From Anas platyrhynchos (lineage: Eukaryota > Chordata > Aves > Anseriformes > Anatidae): a stretch of 64,000 nucleotides of DNA. The stretch spans positions 52,305,501-52,369,500 of the forward strand of contig NC_092591.1 of NCBI RefSeq assembly GCF_047663525.1, in the 5' to 3' direction. Position 1 is the first letter of the stretch, and every line of letters begins with the position of its first letter. The translations under genes were made by a program, and so were the position numbers. A model generated the notes under the pieces. It had not been told where the DNA came from. It searched no databases and saw only the letters and a list, made by a program, of their open reading frames with translations. This document shows positions 11,201-23,700 of the stretch, one piece after another.

Positions 11201-14200
11201 TCCACCCTGTGATAGGGACACGTGTGACACAGAACTTAAGTAATGCATTAAACATTTGTATCCTTGCACATCTGGAACTGATAGTGAGTGAATTAAAACC
11301 AAATAACACACGGGGAAACTCTGCACAGACCAAAGGAGAAGGGGATGAGCTTTGCCAGGGTTCACCCTTGGCTGCAGTGTTTTCTGCAGGAGGAAAACCC
11401 TGAGAGGAGACCATGAGGAGGAAGCAGGAAGCAAGCAGGGCTTCAGGAATCCAGGGAGAGAAAGGCCAAAAAGAGGGCAGGAGAGGGTGGAGGAAGAGTG
11501 CCAGGACTGGCACCCACAGGGATGAAGGGGAGCCGTCACCTGAGCAGCCAGAGGAGTGATGGATGTGTGTTTGGGGCTGGGTATGGTGTTTGTTTTTTTT
11601 GCAAACACAAAGAATTGGTTTTGTTTTTGGACACAGTTACAACACCAGGTGCAGAACTGCTCTTAAGAGGCTCGCCTTGCAGTGTGGCAAGCACAGATCC
11701 CTCCTGGTTATTTCCTGAAATTCCCTGGGCAGCAGGCAGCTCCCGGGGCAGTGCACATGTACTGGGGGTGGCAGCGCTGAGATGAGCAAGCAGAGGACTC
11801 CCTTTTGCCCCGAGCACTGGGATGTGCTGTCCCAGCCACAGGCACAGCGCAGAGGCTGGGGGCAAAGTTTGTTCTTTCCCCACCAGCCCCGAGCTGCTTC
11901 CCTGGGAATTTGCTTTCCCACCCCCCTCCTCCTTCCCCCTCTGCTAACAGGCACTTGGGCAGCACACTTTTCTGGATTGGCTTCAAGAGACCTTTTAAGG
12001 CTGCAGGGATTTGGCTTTATAGCTGCAATTTACTGGTAAAACTTGCCTGAATTATGCAGGCTTCTTGCAGTGAAACAGGTTCAAGAGCCTCTATTTTTAG
12101 TCCATCTCAAAACAAGTGCAAGAATTACTGTCTGCTCCTCCTGATTTCCTCCGTGACCCTCTCCCTCACCACGATCTCCAGCTTTCCACCCAGGTAGCCG
12201 CTCGGTGGCAGGACCAATGGCACTAAAACGGCACTATTTAGTCTCAAAGAGACCATAACCAGCTTCTCCATAGCCACGCAGAGCTCATCAATTCTCCTGG
12301 TTTGTCACGAGGAGCTAATGAGCCATCTCCTCTTGGCGCAGGGTGGCTGGAAGGCGCACAGGCTTTCAGAGGACGGTTGCCCAAGAGAGCCAGAGGTGAG
12401 TGTAACCACATAACACACGGGTACCGAGGCGTGTGTCCTGTTTGTGTAGGGCTGTGTTTGTTGCGTGATACCCTGAAGATATTTAAAACACAAATTCCTG
12501 GATGTGAAGAGCCGTACTTAAGCCGTTTGCAGTTGTAACAACAACAGCTGGAGTAGCTGACCTGAGGATACGTTAACCGTGGCAGAGTTCCTCGCCAAAA
12601 GGTGTTTATATAAAGCATGTACATGCTCTCCCTCTGTTTTATACACAAATTCACGTGGCCTCCATCCCAGGAAGCTTGTGAGCGAGGCTCAGCCCTGAAG
12701 GATGCTGACTGCAGAACCAGGCAATGGCTGGCAGGCCCCCAGGAGAGATGGTGCCTGAACCTGCCCTGCTGATTCCTACCTGTGCTGCCTCTCCTTATTT
12801 GACCCCAGCTCCAGCAGGGGGAAAATAACCCCCCTGGCACCCAGGAATGGTGGGCCAGGGCTCAGAGAGAGGAAGAAGAGGATGAGGAGGTGATTGCCTC
12901 TGCAGCACAGACACAGGTGCTCCCCTCCCAGCCTCAACCCAGCTGCTGCCACCTCTTAAAAGCTGTAGGAAACAAAGGCTCTGCTCCCACTAATTGCCCC
13001 CTGTAAGCATCTGTGTGGAGAGAGGGGTTTGCAAGCTCTGCAACAGCCCTGAGAGGTGGTAAGTCTGTGCCTCCTGGCCAGTGCTGTGCTGCTTCCCTGA
13101 ATCCTGGTCCTTCCTCCATGTGGCATCACCCTGGGACATGGCAGCTGTCTAGGGGGGCTTTGGGGACCTGGAGGGCCTCTTGGACAGCACAAGGTGTGAG
13201 GTGGGGTGGGCTGTGGGGGGTCACTCCAGGACCTCTGTAACTGCAGAGGTTCCCAGGCCAGGAGTCCTTGGCTTTGGCTGACAGGGTGGTGCCTGGTGGG
13301 CTCCTGGGGTCCCAAAATGTTTTGTGGGACATTTCCTCCTTCTGCTGGAACAGAGAGGCTTTAGCCTGTGGCTCTACACGGAGGAAGGTGCCACCTTCTC
13401 ACCTGCTTCCAGAGCCTACAGCCCTCAGCTGCCTTCTTTTGTGTGTGGGCCATATAAAACAGCACTGAGCAGTTCGCAGAGCTCCCATCCTGCAGCCTTG
13501 CCCTGCTTCTGGCACCAGAACAGTGCTGTGGAGGGGTGATTCAGCAGGGCTGGGTGTCCTGCGAGCCCTAACTGAAGCTGGGGAGCAGCTGTGTGAGCAG
13601 GAGGCTGCCAAAATGCTGCTAGAAGTAGCCCAAAGCTGTGACCGAGGGAAGGGTGCCCCTGGCTGCTCCGATGGCTCTTCAGAGGGGTGCGAGCTCCCTG
13701 CAGACAACGGGCTCCTTGCAGCAGTGCGTGAGAGCGGGCTGGTGCAGCCTCCTCGGCCGATGGTCACCCCTCTGCTTCCCACACAGCAGCATCCAGGCAT
13801 CTGCCGCTGCTTTTTGGCTGGAAATCTGCTCATCTGCAGGCTGAAATGAGAACCAGCTGGTGGTTGTTTGGGATTTATTTTAGAAAAAAAAAAATCTTCT
13901 GCAAAGCGTTATTCTGTTTTGAGTTCCTGTTTCCTTTCCCATCTGTCTGAGGAGCCGGGTTTGTAAATCTCCCCCGTCTGCGTGTCCCCACTGATGGCAC
14001 GGCTCCTCTGCCCCATCCCAGCAGGGGCAGGCACAGGGGGCTCTCCTGCAGACCTTTTTTATTCGCTGCCTGCTTTTGTTTTTGCCTGCTTATGGTTTGC
14101 CTCCTCCTGAGTTTTCTAGGTCTGAACGAACCCAGAAATCTCAAGGCAAAACACGGCTGAAACACCATCTGGTTTCACACCAGAGCAGCGCGCTTCCCAG

Positions 14201-14799
14201 GGCTTGCTCTGCCAGCCCGCCTGGCGCTCCCCTGCCTGCAGCTGGGAGTCAGCCCTGGTGCTGGCACAAAGGGGACACCGCGGTGGCTGCTCTGGTGCTG
14301 CTCGGCACCCACAAAGCCTCTACAAAGATGGTACCACAGAGCCCAAATCCAGCTCCCCAGCACCGGGCAGGGCGTACCCAAAGGCTTTCAGCAGCCTGCG
14401 GACAGCGGTTTCTGTGTGTGACTTCATGAGAAGACAAAACCGTGGCTTTCCTCATTAAAAGAGAGGTCGGTTGCACTAAAATAAGTGTGGATTTACTTTG
14501 TTTTGGATGTATCATCAGTTTATGCAGAAAAGAAATTCTGCTCTGTGTCCCCTTTTTCATTTTCTACCAATGGTCTTTCTCTTCCCTCCAGTTGTTTGCG
14601 GCTGCACAAAGCACTTTTTGGATTTTTCTCACTGGATTTTTCATCTTTTTTTAAAGGAAGCATGGTTTTTATAAATTTCACACTTTTTAACAATAACTTC
14701 TAATGATTCTGTAAACTTCTGTAGCCCAGCAGAATTTGCTGATGTCTTTCAGCAATTTCAGAGGTCCTCACCATTCTTCCTGGGTGCTTTTCATATTTT

Positions 14800-15880
14800 T
14801 AAGACCAGAGGGGACTTTATGATTATCCGTTCTGACAATGAATCTCACCCAATAATTTCTGCTTCAACGTTTCTTGAGTTAAAATGTATCTTTAAAAAAA
14901 GGCTGTTGAGACTTTAGTTCAAGACCTCAAATTATGGAAACTCTGTTGCATCTCTAGGTAAATTGTTCTAATGGCCTTTGTTAAATAGTGCACCCTGTAT
15001 TTCATCAGAATTTGCTTAGCTTCTGTTTCCAACCACCGCATCAAATTAAATTCCTGTTGTTTTTTTTTTTTTTCCTCTCTGCCTGATTAAAGAGCCCTAA
15101 TATTAATCATTTCTTCTTGCTCTGGTAATTGCGGATGGTACTCAAGTCATCTTTTGACCTTCTGTTGGATAAACTTGGATTGACCTCCTTAAGTTTCTCA
15201 CTAGAAATATGTTTTCCAGATGCTGAATCGTTCTTGTAGCTCTTGTCTGAACCCTTTACAATTTCTGTTTTTTTTTTTTTTTTTCTTATTGCTGACACGA
15301 AGCCTCATAGCATTTCGATGTGATGCAGAGGTTCCTGCTGCTGTTTTGATAGCACGAGGTAACACCTCCTCTCCACTATTATGGGATTATACATCCAAGA
15401 ATCACGTTTCTCCTAGCGAAAGCACCATGTTAGGGGGTCACATTTAACAGGCTGTGTACCGTGAAGTACCTTGGGGTAGAGTCAGGTCCGTAACCATCCC
15501 TTCCAAAGATGCTGCTTTGCAAGATTCTGTGTCCTACTCTATGCCTGTAACCATTGCCATCCTTTGTTACCATATGAATGACCCCTGTTTGGGTTTGGGG
15601 ATATTAACAACCACATTGCAGAAATTAATTCATCATGCTGGAACCATCTTCTAGATGGGTCTGTACAGCTAAGCGTGCTCCTTGTCTTTCCAAACCCACC
15701 AATTTTGTATCACTCTCAACGATACCTCTTCCCTATGAGCAGTACCAGTTTCACAGAATGCCCCACAAGGTAAACATATTGATGTATTGATCTTCATCAA
15801 ATAAATCAGAGATCTCAACAAATATGGGACCAAGTGTGTTTCAGTCAGGCCTGGTTCCCGTTAAAAATCATGCACATTTC
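14800..15880 (-). mobile_element. Ancient amniote-type CR1 LINE copy, reverse orientation
   Basis: About 1.1 kb is recognisable as the reverse of the 3' ORF2 region of the old CR1 lineage shared by turtles, crocodilians and birds. Landmarks are 'CCAGAGGGGACTTTATGATTAT' near 14,803, 'CACCCAATAATTTCTGCTTCAA' near 14,846, 'TTCCAACCACCGCATC' near 15,028, 'CTTCTGTTGGATAAACTTGG' near 15,160 and 'CTCCTTAAGTTTCTCACTAGA' near 15,185. T-tracts at 15,060-15,073 and 15,270-15,285 are local expansions. All reading frames are broken. It abuts a CR1 fragment in the opposite orientation. Confidence 0.8.
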
Positions 15881-15887
15881 CTGGGGA

Positions 15888-16045
15888 CAAGAGGGAATCT
15901 CTGTCTCTGGAGATGCTCAGAGCTGAAATGAACGAATCCCTGAGCAACCCAATCTAATCAGACCTGTTTTGGGAAGGTGCTCGGATGTGATGACTTCCAG
16001 AGGTCTCTTCCAACCCAAATTATTCTGTAATTATGTAATTATGTG
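15888..16045 (+). mobile_element. CR1 LINE 3' end, forward orientation
   Basis: A CR1 3' terminal segment with 'GGATGTGATGACTTCCAGAGGTCTCTTCCAACC' type sequence near 15,984-16,016 ends in a decayed tail, ATTCTGTAATTATGTAATTATG. It is 5'-truncated. It lies immediately beside the reverse-oriented ancient copy, so the pair forms a head-to-head composite. Confidence 0.85.
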
Positions 16046-19000
16046 GCTAATTAGCTTTCTATTTTTAACACTTGTCACTGTCCTCTGTAGTCACCTTTCT
16101 GTATTTCACCCTGCTCCTGTGACAGGTTAACCGGGGTAGGCTCTGCAGGTTTAAATATTTCATTTATCAGCATCCGCTTGAAGGGCTCCATGTAAAAAGC
16201 ACTTCATAATCAGATAATCCTGCCTGTGCCAAACACAAACCTGATACAAAGGATTTCTTTCTCCTGTGGGCTGGCGGTACAGCTGAGGCTGCCTGCTGTG
16301 ATGGGTTTTGTGGGGGACATGGCCTTGGGTGCCTGCAGGGATTTGCTGGGGGCTTCTCTCGTGGTCTGGCAACGTGGTCAGAGCCTGTGGCTGTGCTCCT
16401 GCAGGTGTCAGGAGCAGGGCCACAGGGCTGGCAGTCTCCAGGAGAGGTCACTCCTGTCCCCAGCACCTACCAGAGCAGCTCCTGCTGGTCCCGTGCCTCT
16501 GCCGGGTGGCGGGGCTGGCAGGGATGTCAGCTCTGCTGGCAGAGGGGCCATGGGGGTGCGATGTGCATCCATGGGTCTGGGGCCCAGCAGCTGCCCCTAG
16601 AGCTGGGACCTGGCACCTGCCAGAAGGGCTGTGCAGGGGGAAAAGCACCATGCAGCCCTTCAGCCACCTCTGCGTGGCTGCTGCGGCTTTGCCTGCCTTC
16701 CCCGCGGTGGGTTGGGTTGTTTTGCATCTTTGAGGTTGAGTGGGTGGCTTGGAGGTTTCTGTACGCTCTGTTCTTTTGGTAGGCTTAGCTTAGTCTGTGT
16801 GTTTAACTGCAGGTTGTGCTTCACAAAAGGGACATTATTTTCAATGAATGGCATCATCCATTTCAATATCTGGTCCAGCGTTTACGCCAGAAAAATCTGA
16901 TGAGATACAAGTTGACATCTTGTTTTCTTCATCTGGTTAGGGGAAGTCACGACGTTTTTTCAGAGAAATCTTTATTCTGAGATCTGAAAATGTATAAACA
17001 AGTAGAAACTTCCCCTGCTTTTCTTTGTCAGGCTGTCAAAATGTTCCCAGGCCACCCTGCTTTGTGGTTTTCACTTGTTATTCCTTCTTTCGTATGACAA
17101 CAGAGAGATGAGTTGACAGCCGCTGGTGTCACAGGCAGGGAGTTGCTCTGGGGAGAGGAGCGCTCAGCTTTAAACAACTTGGCTGTGGTTTTGGCGAGGC
17201 TGTGTCGGTGACCCTGCCACACAGACGGTGACTTTTGTCCGAGGATATTCCTGCCGCTAGCAGAAACAAAACCACTGCCATGGCTGCTCTCTGGGACTGC
17301 TGCTTGTGGCTGGAAGGTGTGCACGGGTTTCATCCAAGGGATATGGGCTACGCTCAGCCTTGGGAACTTGAGCACATACTGATTTATCCATCAAGTCAGC
17401 CTCCCTGCAATGGTACAAACATTGTACAGCTTTCCAGGCACAGAGGTGTGAGCCCACACGTTTATTCTGCCCTCATTCACGCTTTCATTTCAGCACCGCA
17501 AGGTGTTGTTGCATCAGTAAGAGGGCAAGCCCCAGGCTGCTTTTCATTTTCTGCTGTTCAGAGCTAATTATCCAGGAGCTGGGGAAGTAATTGACCTAGG
17601 TGTAACCAGGCCCTATGGTTCAGATGCCCGTGGGGAGAGGTGGAAGAGGTGCAGGCCTGGCATTGCCACGCACCTTGTGGTGTGACACCCCCAGTGTCCT
17701 CTGGTGGCTGAGGTAGGGAGGAAGAGCTGTGGGGCTGTAGGTGGGGAGGGAGGTGCTGGGTGGTTTGTGGAGACCCTGTGGAGCCCTAGGAAGCACTCAG
17801 TGTGGTGCTCCCTGTGACTCTCACAGCAGGACTTCATGTGGGAGGGAATTCAAGCATGCATCCCCCTGGGGTGGATGTGAAGCCACCAGAAATGATCTGT
17901 AGGCTTCTCAGGGGGCTGTGCAGAGAGCCCGGCCTCGTGCTCATGGGTATGGACAGCCACCTGGTAGGGGAACCTTAAAGGCTGCCCCCTGCTCCTTCAG
18001 GCCCACCATTGAGCAGCACTGACCTCCTGCAATGCCCCGAGGAGCCTCTTGGGCTTTGCTCTTTCCACACACAGAGACACCTCCGTCACAGGCTGGCAGC
18101 CTGCTGCAGCTCATGGCGTGCATCAGCCTGTTATTGTTGTGACACTGCTCATGTATTTCTTCCTCTCACCCACAGCCTTTCCAAGGGGAAGCTGTGATAA
18201 TGACAGGACTTCTCGTTCTTTGTCACAGAAATCGGGTATAATTGCCCCATTTCAGCTGCTTTAAGAGGTGCAGCGAGGGAACAGGCTGGATTCTTTCTTC
18301 AGCCATCAGTCATCTGAAGCATTTGGTGGATGGCACATCAGGGCTGGGAAATGACTCAACTGTCTTTGTTAAAAGCAATCTCTGGGATCAGGGAATAAAA
18401 TCAGAGGGAGGGAGCCGAGGGGGGCGGAGAGGGGCCTCAGCAGCAGAGACAGGCTGCCTGCTCTCCCCTGAGCTGCCTCTGAATCATCCCTGCAGCCACA
18501 AAGCCACTCACCAGCCCGGCCTCGCACCCGTGCCCATGCTGCTGGGGAGCCTTTTCCCCTTGCACGGTCTGGCTGAAGCTGCACCTTGTCCTCAGCCAAC
18601 ACGGTGCATATCTATCTGGCTTTGGCAGGGGAATCGGGGTGGCCTTCAGGTGAGGGCCAGGAGCCTCTCCCTGCTCTCACACCGCTGAGCCACCTGGCCT
18701 GGCTTTTGTGGGTGCCACCTCGTGCCCCGGTCACAGCACAGGTAGCATCCAGCTGGAGATAATCCCCACCATGGGCCCTTTCTCCTCCTGGCTGGGCTCG
18801 CAGAAACCTCATTGAGTTGGTCTTGCTTGGCTTGTGAGCCTTTGTGACAAAGTGCTGATGGCAAAACAGGCTGCTCCTCAGTGGGCGTAGCAGGGACTGG
18901 CTCTGTTTGTTTTTCCTGCTGCCAAGGCCTTGCTTATCTAACCTCCATTTCAGCCCTGTTCTGCGTGGAAATGTTTTTATTTATGCAGCTGGGACAGAGG

Positions 19001-20680
19001 CCCTTTCTCCTTTAACTCATCCGAGTTTGAACTCGTGGAAGAGAAAATCTCTCATGGCAGCCGTCTTCCTGCTGCCGAATGAAATGTGCCTGAAACGGGG
19101 CACACCGATGTGTGCAGGTAAAGCCTGCTCCTCCCCGTTCAGCAGCACACCGTGGCAGTGCTGTCAGTGCATCTGCACGCCCACTCGGACACATCTGGTG
19201 CAGCTAGCACAGGCCGTGCTGGTCCCAGAATCACCCCCAGGTTGGTGAGCTCCAACAATCCCTGCTCCAAAGAGAGCTCGGAGGTGTCAGTGTCACCGCA
19301 TCTGGAGGACAAGATCTCGCTGGTGTGACCTCAGGCTTGGTCTGGAGGCCATCTCCTGAGGTGCCACGTGCCCGGGCATGGCTTTCAGGCTGCTCTGCAG
19401 TCAGGCTGTCCGTGAGGGGCAGGTTGTGGAGCAGGCTGTGCTCGTAGCTGCTCTCGTGCCATGGGAAGATGCAGCCCTGGATCTGGGAGGCCCTACCACA
19501 TTGTCCTGCTGCTCCTGCCTGGACTCCGAGTACCAGCACCCCGACTGCCAGCAGTGATTTAGCAATGACTGCTGTGACAGCAGGGGCCTGACTGCGTTTG
19601 CCCATTGACGTGACCCCTTTGATCGTGGGAACCACAGAGCCTGTTTTTTCTCCAAGCGAGCAGGGGATTCGGTCATTGCTGAGCACATTGTGCCTTGTAG
19701 GATGCCTGCTGCAGCTGAGGGCTCCATGGCCCTGGTACTGCGGCTGCACCAGGCACTGTGCGTTCCTGGACAGAGCTGTAAAAGGAGGCAGAAATGAGGC
19801 TTCTTACGCACTGCTTCCTTTTATAGCCTCTCAGTGCACTGGTTTGTGTTTTTGTTTAAATACTCCAGGCTCCGGGCTTTGCTTTGTTCAGCACAATCTG
19901 TTCAACACAAAGGAAAATAAGTCGTTAGTGGTTAATTGGAACGTGTTTGTCTTAGCTGTCCTGTGTTTTTATGGACTGTCCAGGTGCTTTTTTTCCAAAA
20001 TAAAGCTGCTCTCTGTGGCTCCCCACTGAAAAGCACCTACCTATGCTAGGTCACGGCTCCACAGTAATTAATGAAGAGCTGCAGAGCTGGCCAGTGCTGT
20101 CTGTGTGCTGTGGCAGTGCGTTCCTAAACACTGTGACAAATCGGTTAAGGAAGCACGCGTGCACAATTTGCTGCAGCTGATGCTGCTGGTGACAGAATTA
20201 GGCTGTCCATCTGCATGCTCAAAGGATCTGCATTGATGGCATCCTAATGACAGTTCTCATGTAGTCTGTGTGAAGAGAAATTATAATTTGGGGAGCGAGC
20301 AGAATTGAATAGAGCTTGTTAGGGATGTTTCAGCAAAGATGATGCAGTCAGAAAATGTGTATGTTGTGAAGCAGAAATGGTTCATGGAAATATGCAGTTT
20401 GACTAACTTTAATCGTCAGTCTTCTGCTGGGCAACTCGTCAGTTGTATCATGCATGTGACCTGGGTGCTGCACAGAAACACAGCTTCCAAGGCTTTTCCC
20501 TGAGTTCCTGTCCTGTGGTCCTGGCATCTTCTGGCTGGCTGAGCGGGAACTTCTCTTGTCCCATGAAAGCTGGAAGCTTGGCTCCCAAGTGGAGTTGATG
20601 GGACTCTTAAGAAATTTCCCTGTCGCTCACTCCCAAATAAATTTGTTGTCCCTATTCAGTGCTGAGCAGCCGTAATACTC
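16046..20680. other. Intergenic, no gene recognised
   Basis: This is mostly GC-rich unique sequence with many chance ORFs on both strands. I found no protein family, splice-consistent exon chain, RNA gene or mobile element. Confidence 0.5.
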
Positions 20681-20707
20681 GGGGGGGGGGGAGGGGGGGG
20701 GGGGGGG
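20681..20707. repeat. G26-type homopolymer run with one A
   Basis: A 27-base tract of G is broken by a single A at 20,692. Such a run is a strong candidate for G-quadruplex folding on the plus strand and is also prone to length error in sequencing. Confidence 0.95.
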
Positions 20708-23700
20708 AATGGTAATTGTGTTCAACAGCTACCGACATCCTGAGCTACCTCTTGTATTTTAGAAACACCACATTTACATCTGTGTTTCTGAAATCAAATT
20801 TCACAGATTTTCTTTTTCATAGGAAACTTGCAAAACTTTCTTATGCCTACTGGGAATTGCATTTCAAGCTACTGGACACCTACGGAAGGGAATTCCATTG
20901 TTTAGCTAGGCTGAGGTCAGACTCCCATCCCCTCGGTGCTGAGGTTTTGAGCAGCTGTGGCTGGAGCTGCTGGGACAACCACTCTGCTCCTAGACAGCAG
21001 TAGCTGCTATTGAAGAATAAATGGCAGTGCAATCTTGAGCCTTGCTTGCACATAGGCCCAGGGGGCTCGTTCAGGGGAGACTAAGTGCAGAACAAGCTTG
21101 GCCATTTCTAAAACACTATGTAAAGAGAAAGAAAATTGTTTTATGGGCTCTGATAAGATATTGCTGTGTTCTGTCTCTACAGAAAGAATCTCAAAAGGGA
21201 CAGAAAGCGTTAGCACTTCCTACACGAGGGAGATTTTACTTCCTTGAGAATTTGGTCACAGGTCTATTGAGTGCTTAAAAAAAACAACCACCCAAAAGAA
21301 CCCAGACCTCTAGGAGTTTGTCTATTGCCTAAAGAGATCCAATGACACAGTTTTGTTTATTCTTTATCCTATTACGGAATAAAATCAAACCTGAACTATT
21401 ATGACTCTAAAGCCAGGGCATGTCTCCCACCTTCATGTCCAAGTTTCTTCACAGGATATTGCAATTATACAACTGTGGGTTGCTTTGTTTTTCTGTGCTA
21501 CAGTTTTGTTGCCCATACGTAAACAGAGAGCAAGATCTGGATGAGGTGAATTCCAAGAACTGCAATCCTGTAAGAGAGATGCAAAACTCGCCCACAGCCA
21601 TCAGTATTTACCTTCTAGATCAAATCGCAGGCAGCTGGGAGGAGAGTGCTAAGGATTAAAGTCCTGGCCTGGGGAAGGGTTCAAGCCTGCTGCTCTGCCA
21701 CTGGTTTTATGTGCTTGTCATGCAGTCGGTTCTTGGGTTGAAAGTGCAATAAATCCACCTGTTTTCCTGCTTGTACGGCTGGCAAGGCTTTTTCTGTGGC
21801 TGTGCAAGAAATGATGGACTGGTTGGTCAAGGCTGAAAATAACGTGTTCTGCTTTGGCCATCCTGCTGCCTGCTGGGCTTTGCACCTGGGTTTTGTGGGG
21901 AAGCATTCATTGCCAAAACCTGCGGTATTTGCTTGAAGTGCTTGATTGGTTCAGGTAAAAATAATCTGGTTTAGGTAAAAATATTGTTTCAGCCACTATG
22001 ACTGAAGTGTGTACTGACTTATTCGTGGATGTCTCTATTACAAAATGTTTCAGGTTTAGGTTAGGACCTTAAGAAGAACTGGCTGCCCCTGCAAGGGCTG
22101 ATGTCCGGGTGCTCCTTCCCCTTGGGTCACAGCAAATGTGTCCTGCTGGAGGGCTCTGCTTTGCCTCAAAGGGCTCCTTAGGTCGGGGCAGATGTGGCTC
22201 CACAGCCAGTTTCTCAGGGGATCGCCTCCTTTTCCTTGGGAATCCAGCTATTTCTTCTGATTCCCTAGGCTTTTATAGAAAATGCCCCCGGGAAGGGAAA
22301 TTATTTGTTTCCCACCTAGTAAAACCTTTCACTTACTCTGAAGCCAAATGTTTTCAGTCTGCCATAAATTCCAAAACACTTCCATCTCCGAGGCACTCAC
22401 AAAAACATTTGCATTTTTATTTCTCCCTCCCCTATTCCGTGAGGGAACAAAACAAATTAATCACCCCCTTGGCCCACCTCCTTGCCTGCTGTGGGCGAGG
22501 TGGGTAGAGCTTCTCCCCAGGGAAAACAGCCGGAGAGGTAAGCAGCAGGCAGGGTGAGGGCTGTCCTCCGGCGAGGGGTGAGCCTGGCCACGTCACCCGG
22601 CCTCTGTGAGCACCCACCTGGCGTGAACTGCTCGGCCGTGCCCCTGGGGGCCACCACGGCTCCCTGTCTGCTGGGTTATCTGCCTGGGTTGAACAATAAC
22701 AAGGATTGCAGCTCCTGCTGCCGTGGCCATCGCCTTCCTGCAGGCACCGAAGGTGTCCAAGGAAGGGCATGACGAAGCCCTGGCCTCGGTTGCCCTCCTC
22801 CTCCTGTGGCTGCTGCCTCTGTTTCCCTGCATCCGTGATGAGTGTGTGTTACAGGCATGCTCTCACCTCCGCTGCGAATGTCAAACCTGTGCTTTTACTC
22901 ATCTGTCTTTTCTCCCCTCAGCTGTTATTCAGCCCGTGATAAAGCTTCTCTCCTCCTCGTGATGGATAGATGAGGAGGAAGGAGGAACAAGCTGTCTTCT
23001 AACAGGCGAGGCACATAAAGCTGCAGCCGCGGTTGCAGTTACCAGGCGCATAAAAGGCATAATTTCTTTGCCAGCATACAGTTCCCATCCAGGGACAATG
23101 GCTCTGCAAAAGCCTGCTGGCAGGCACCCCAGCCAGAGACATCTGCATGGCACATCCTTACGGGGTGTAGGGAGGAGGGGACGACGCGTCTCTGCCCTGC
23201 AATTAACGCTCTCATTTTGTCATTTTCATTCCCTTCTTGTGGAAGCTGGTGAAGTGCTTTCCTCGTTCCCGTCTCCCACCCCCACGGCAGGGCTGTGTGG
23301 TGTTTGTGTGCTCCCTCCCCTGCCGGAGGGACTGCTGCTGTCCCCGTGTCGCTGGTGGGCTGGGTGACTGCCACCCTGCCTGCCTGCCTTCAGGTGGCAC
23401 GGGTCTTGCCCAGCCAACGCTTCTGGGACACCTGTGCCTCCAGACCTGCTCGGAGGTCTGAAGGTAGGTAGGTAGTTGCAAAGGCTTCCCTGTGTTTGTT
23501 TTCCGTGGGTTCAGTAGGGCTTTCTCCATGTATTAATTGATTAATTACTGTACTGATGAATCCTCTCCTCCAACTTGCATGATTCAACACCTCCACGCTG
23601 TAACCCCTGCCCTTCCCAGCTCTCCTCCTCCTCTGCCCTGTGCCACCAGGGCAGTCCAAAGCCCAAACCTTTGAGCAGGTGGAGTTTGCTGCTGCTCAGC

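Larger units (their letters stand above)
7386..14799. other. Intergenic, no gene recognised
   Basis: This is unique-looking sequence with an ATTTTT repeat near 7.85 kb and poly-T tracts near 8.22-8.25 kb. The 198-codon minus ORF at 12.2-12.8 kb has the composition and overlap pattern of chance ORFs and no recognisable domain. Unannotated noncoding transcripts cannot be excluded from sequence alone. Confidence 0.5.

Noticed and set aside
12244..12840. 198-codon minus ORF
   Set aside because: It has no recognisable domain, no splice context and overlapping ORFs on the other strand. Its length is not surprising in GC-rich DNA.
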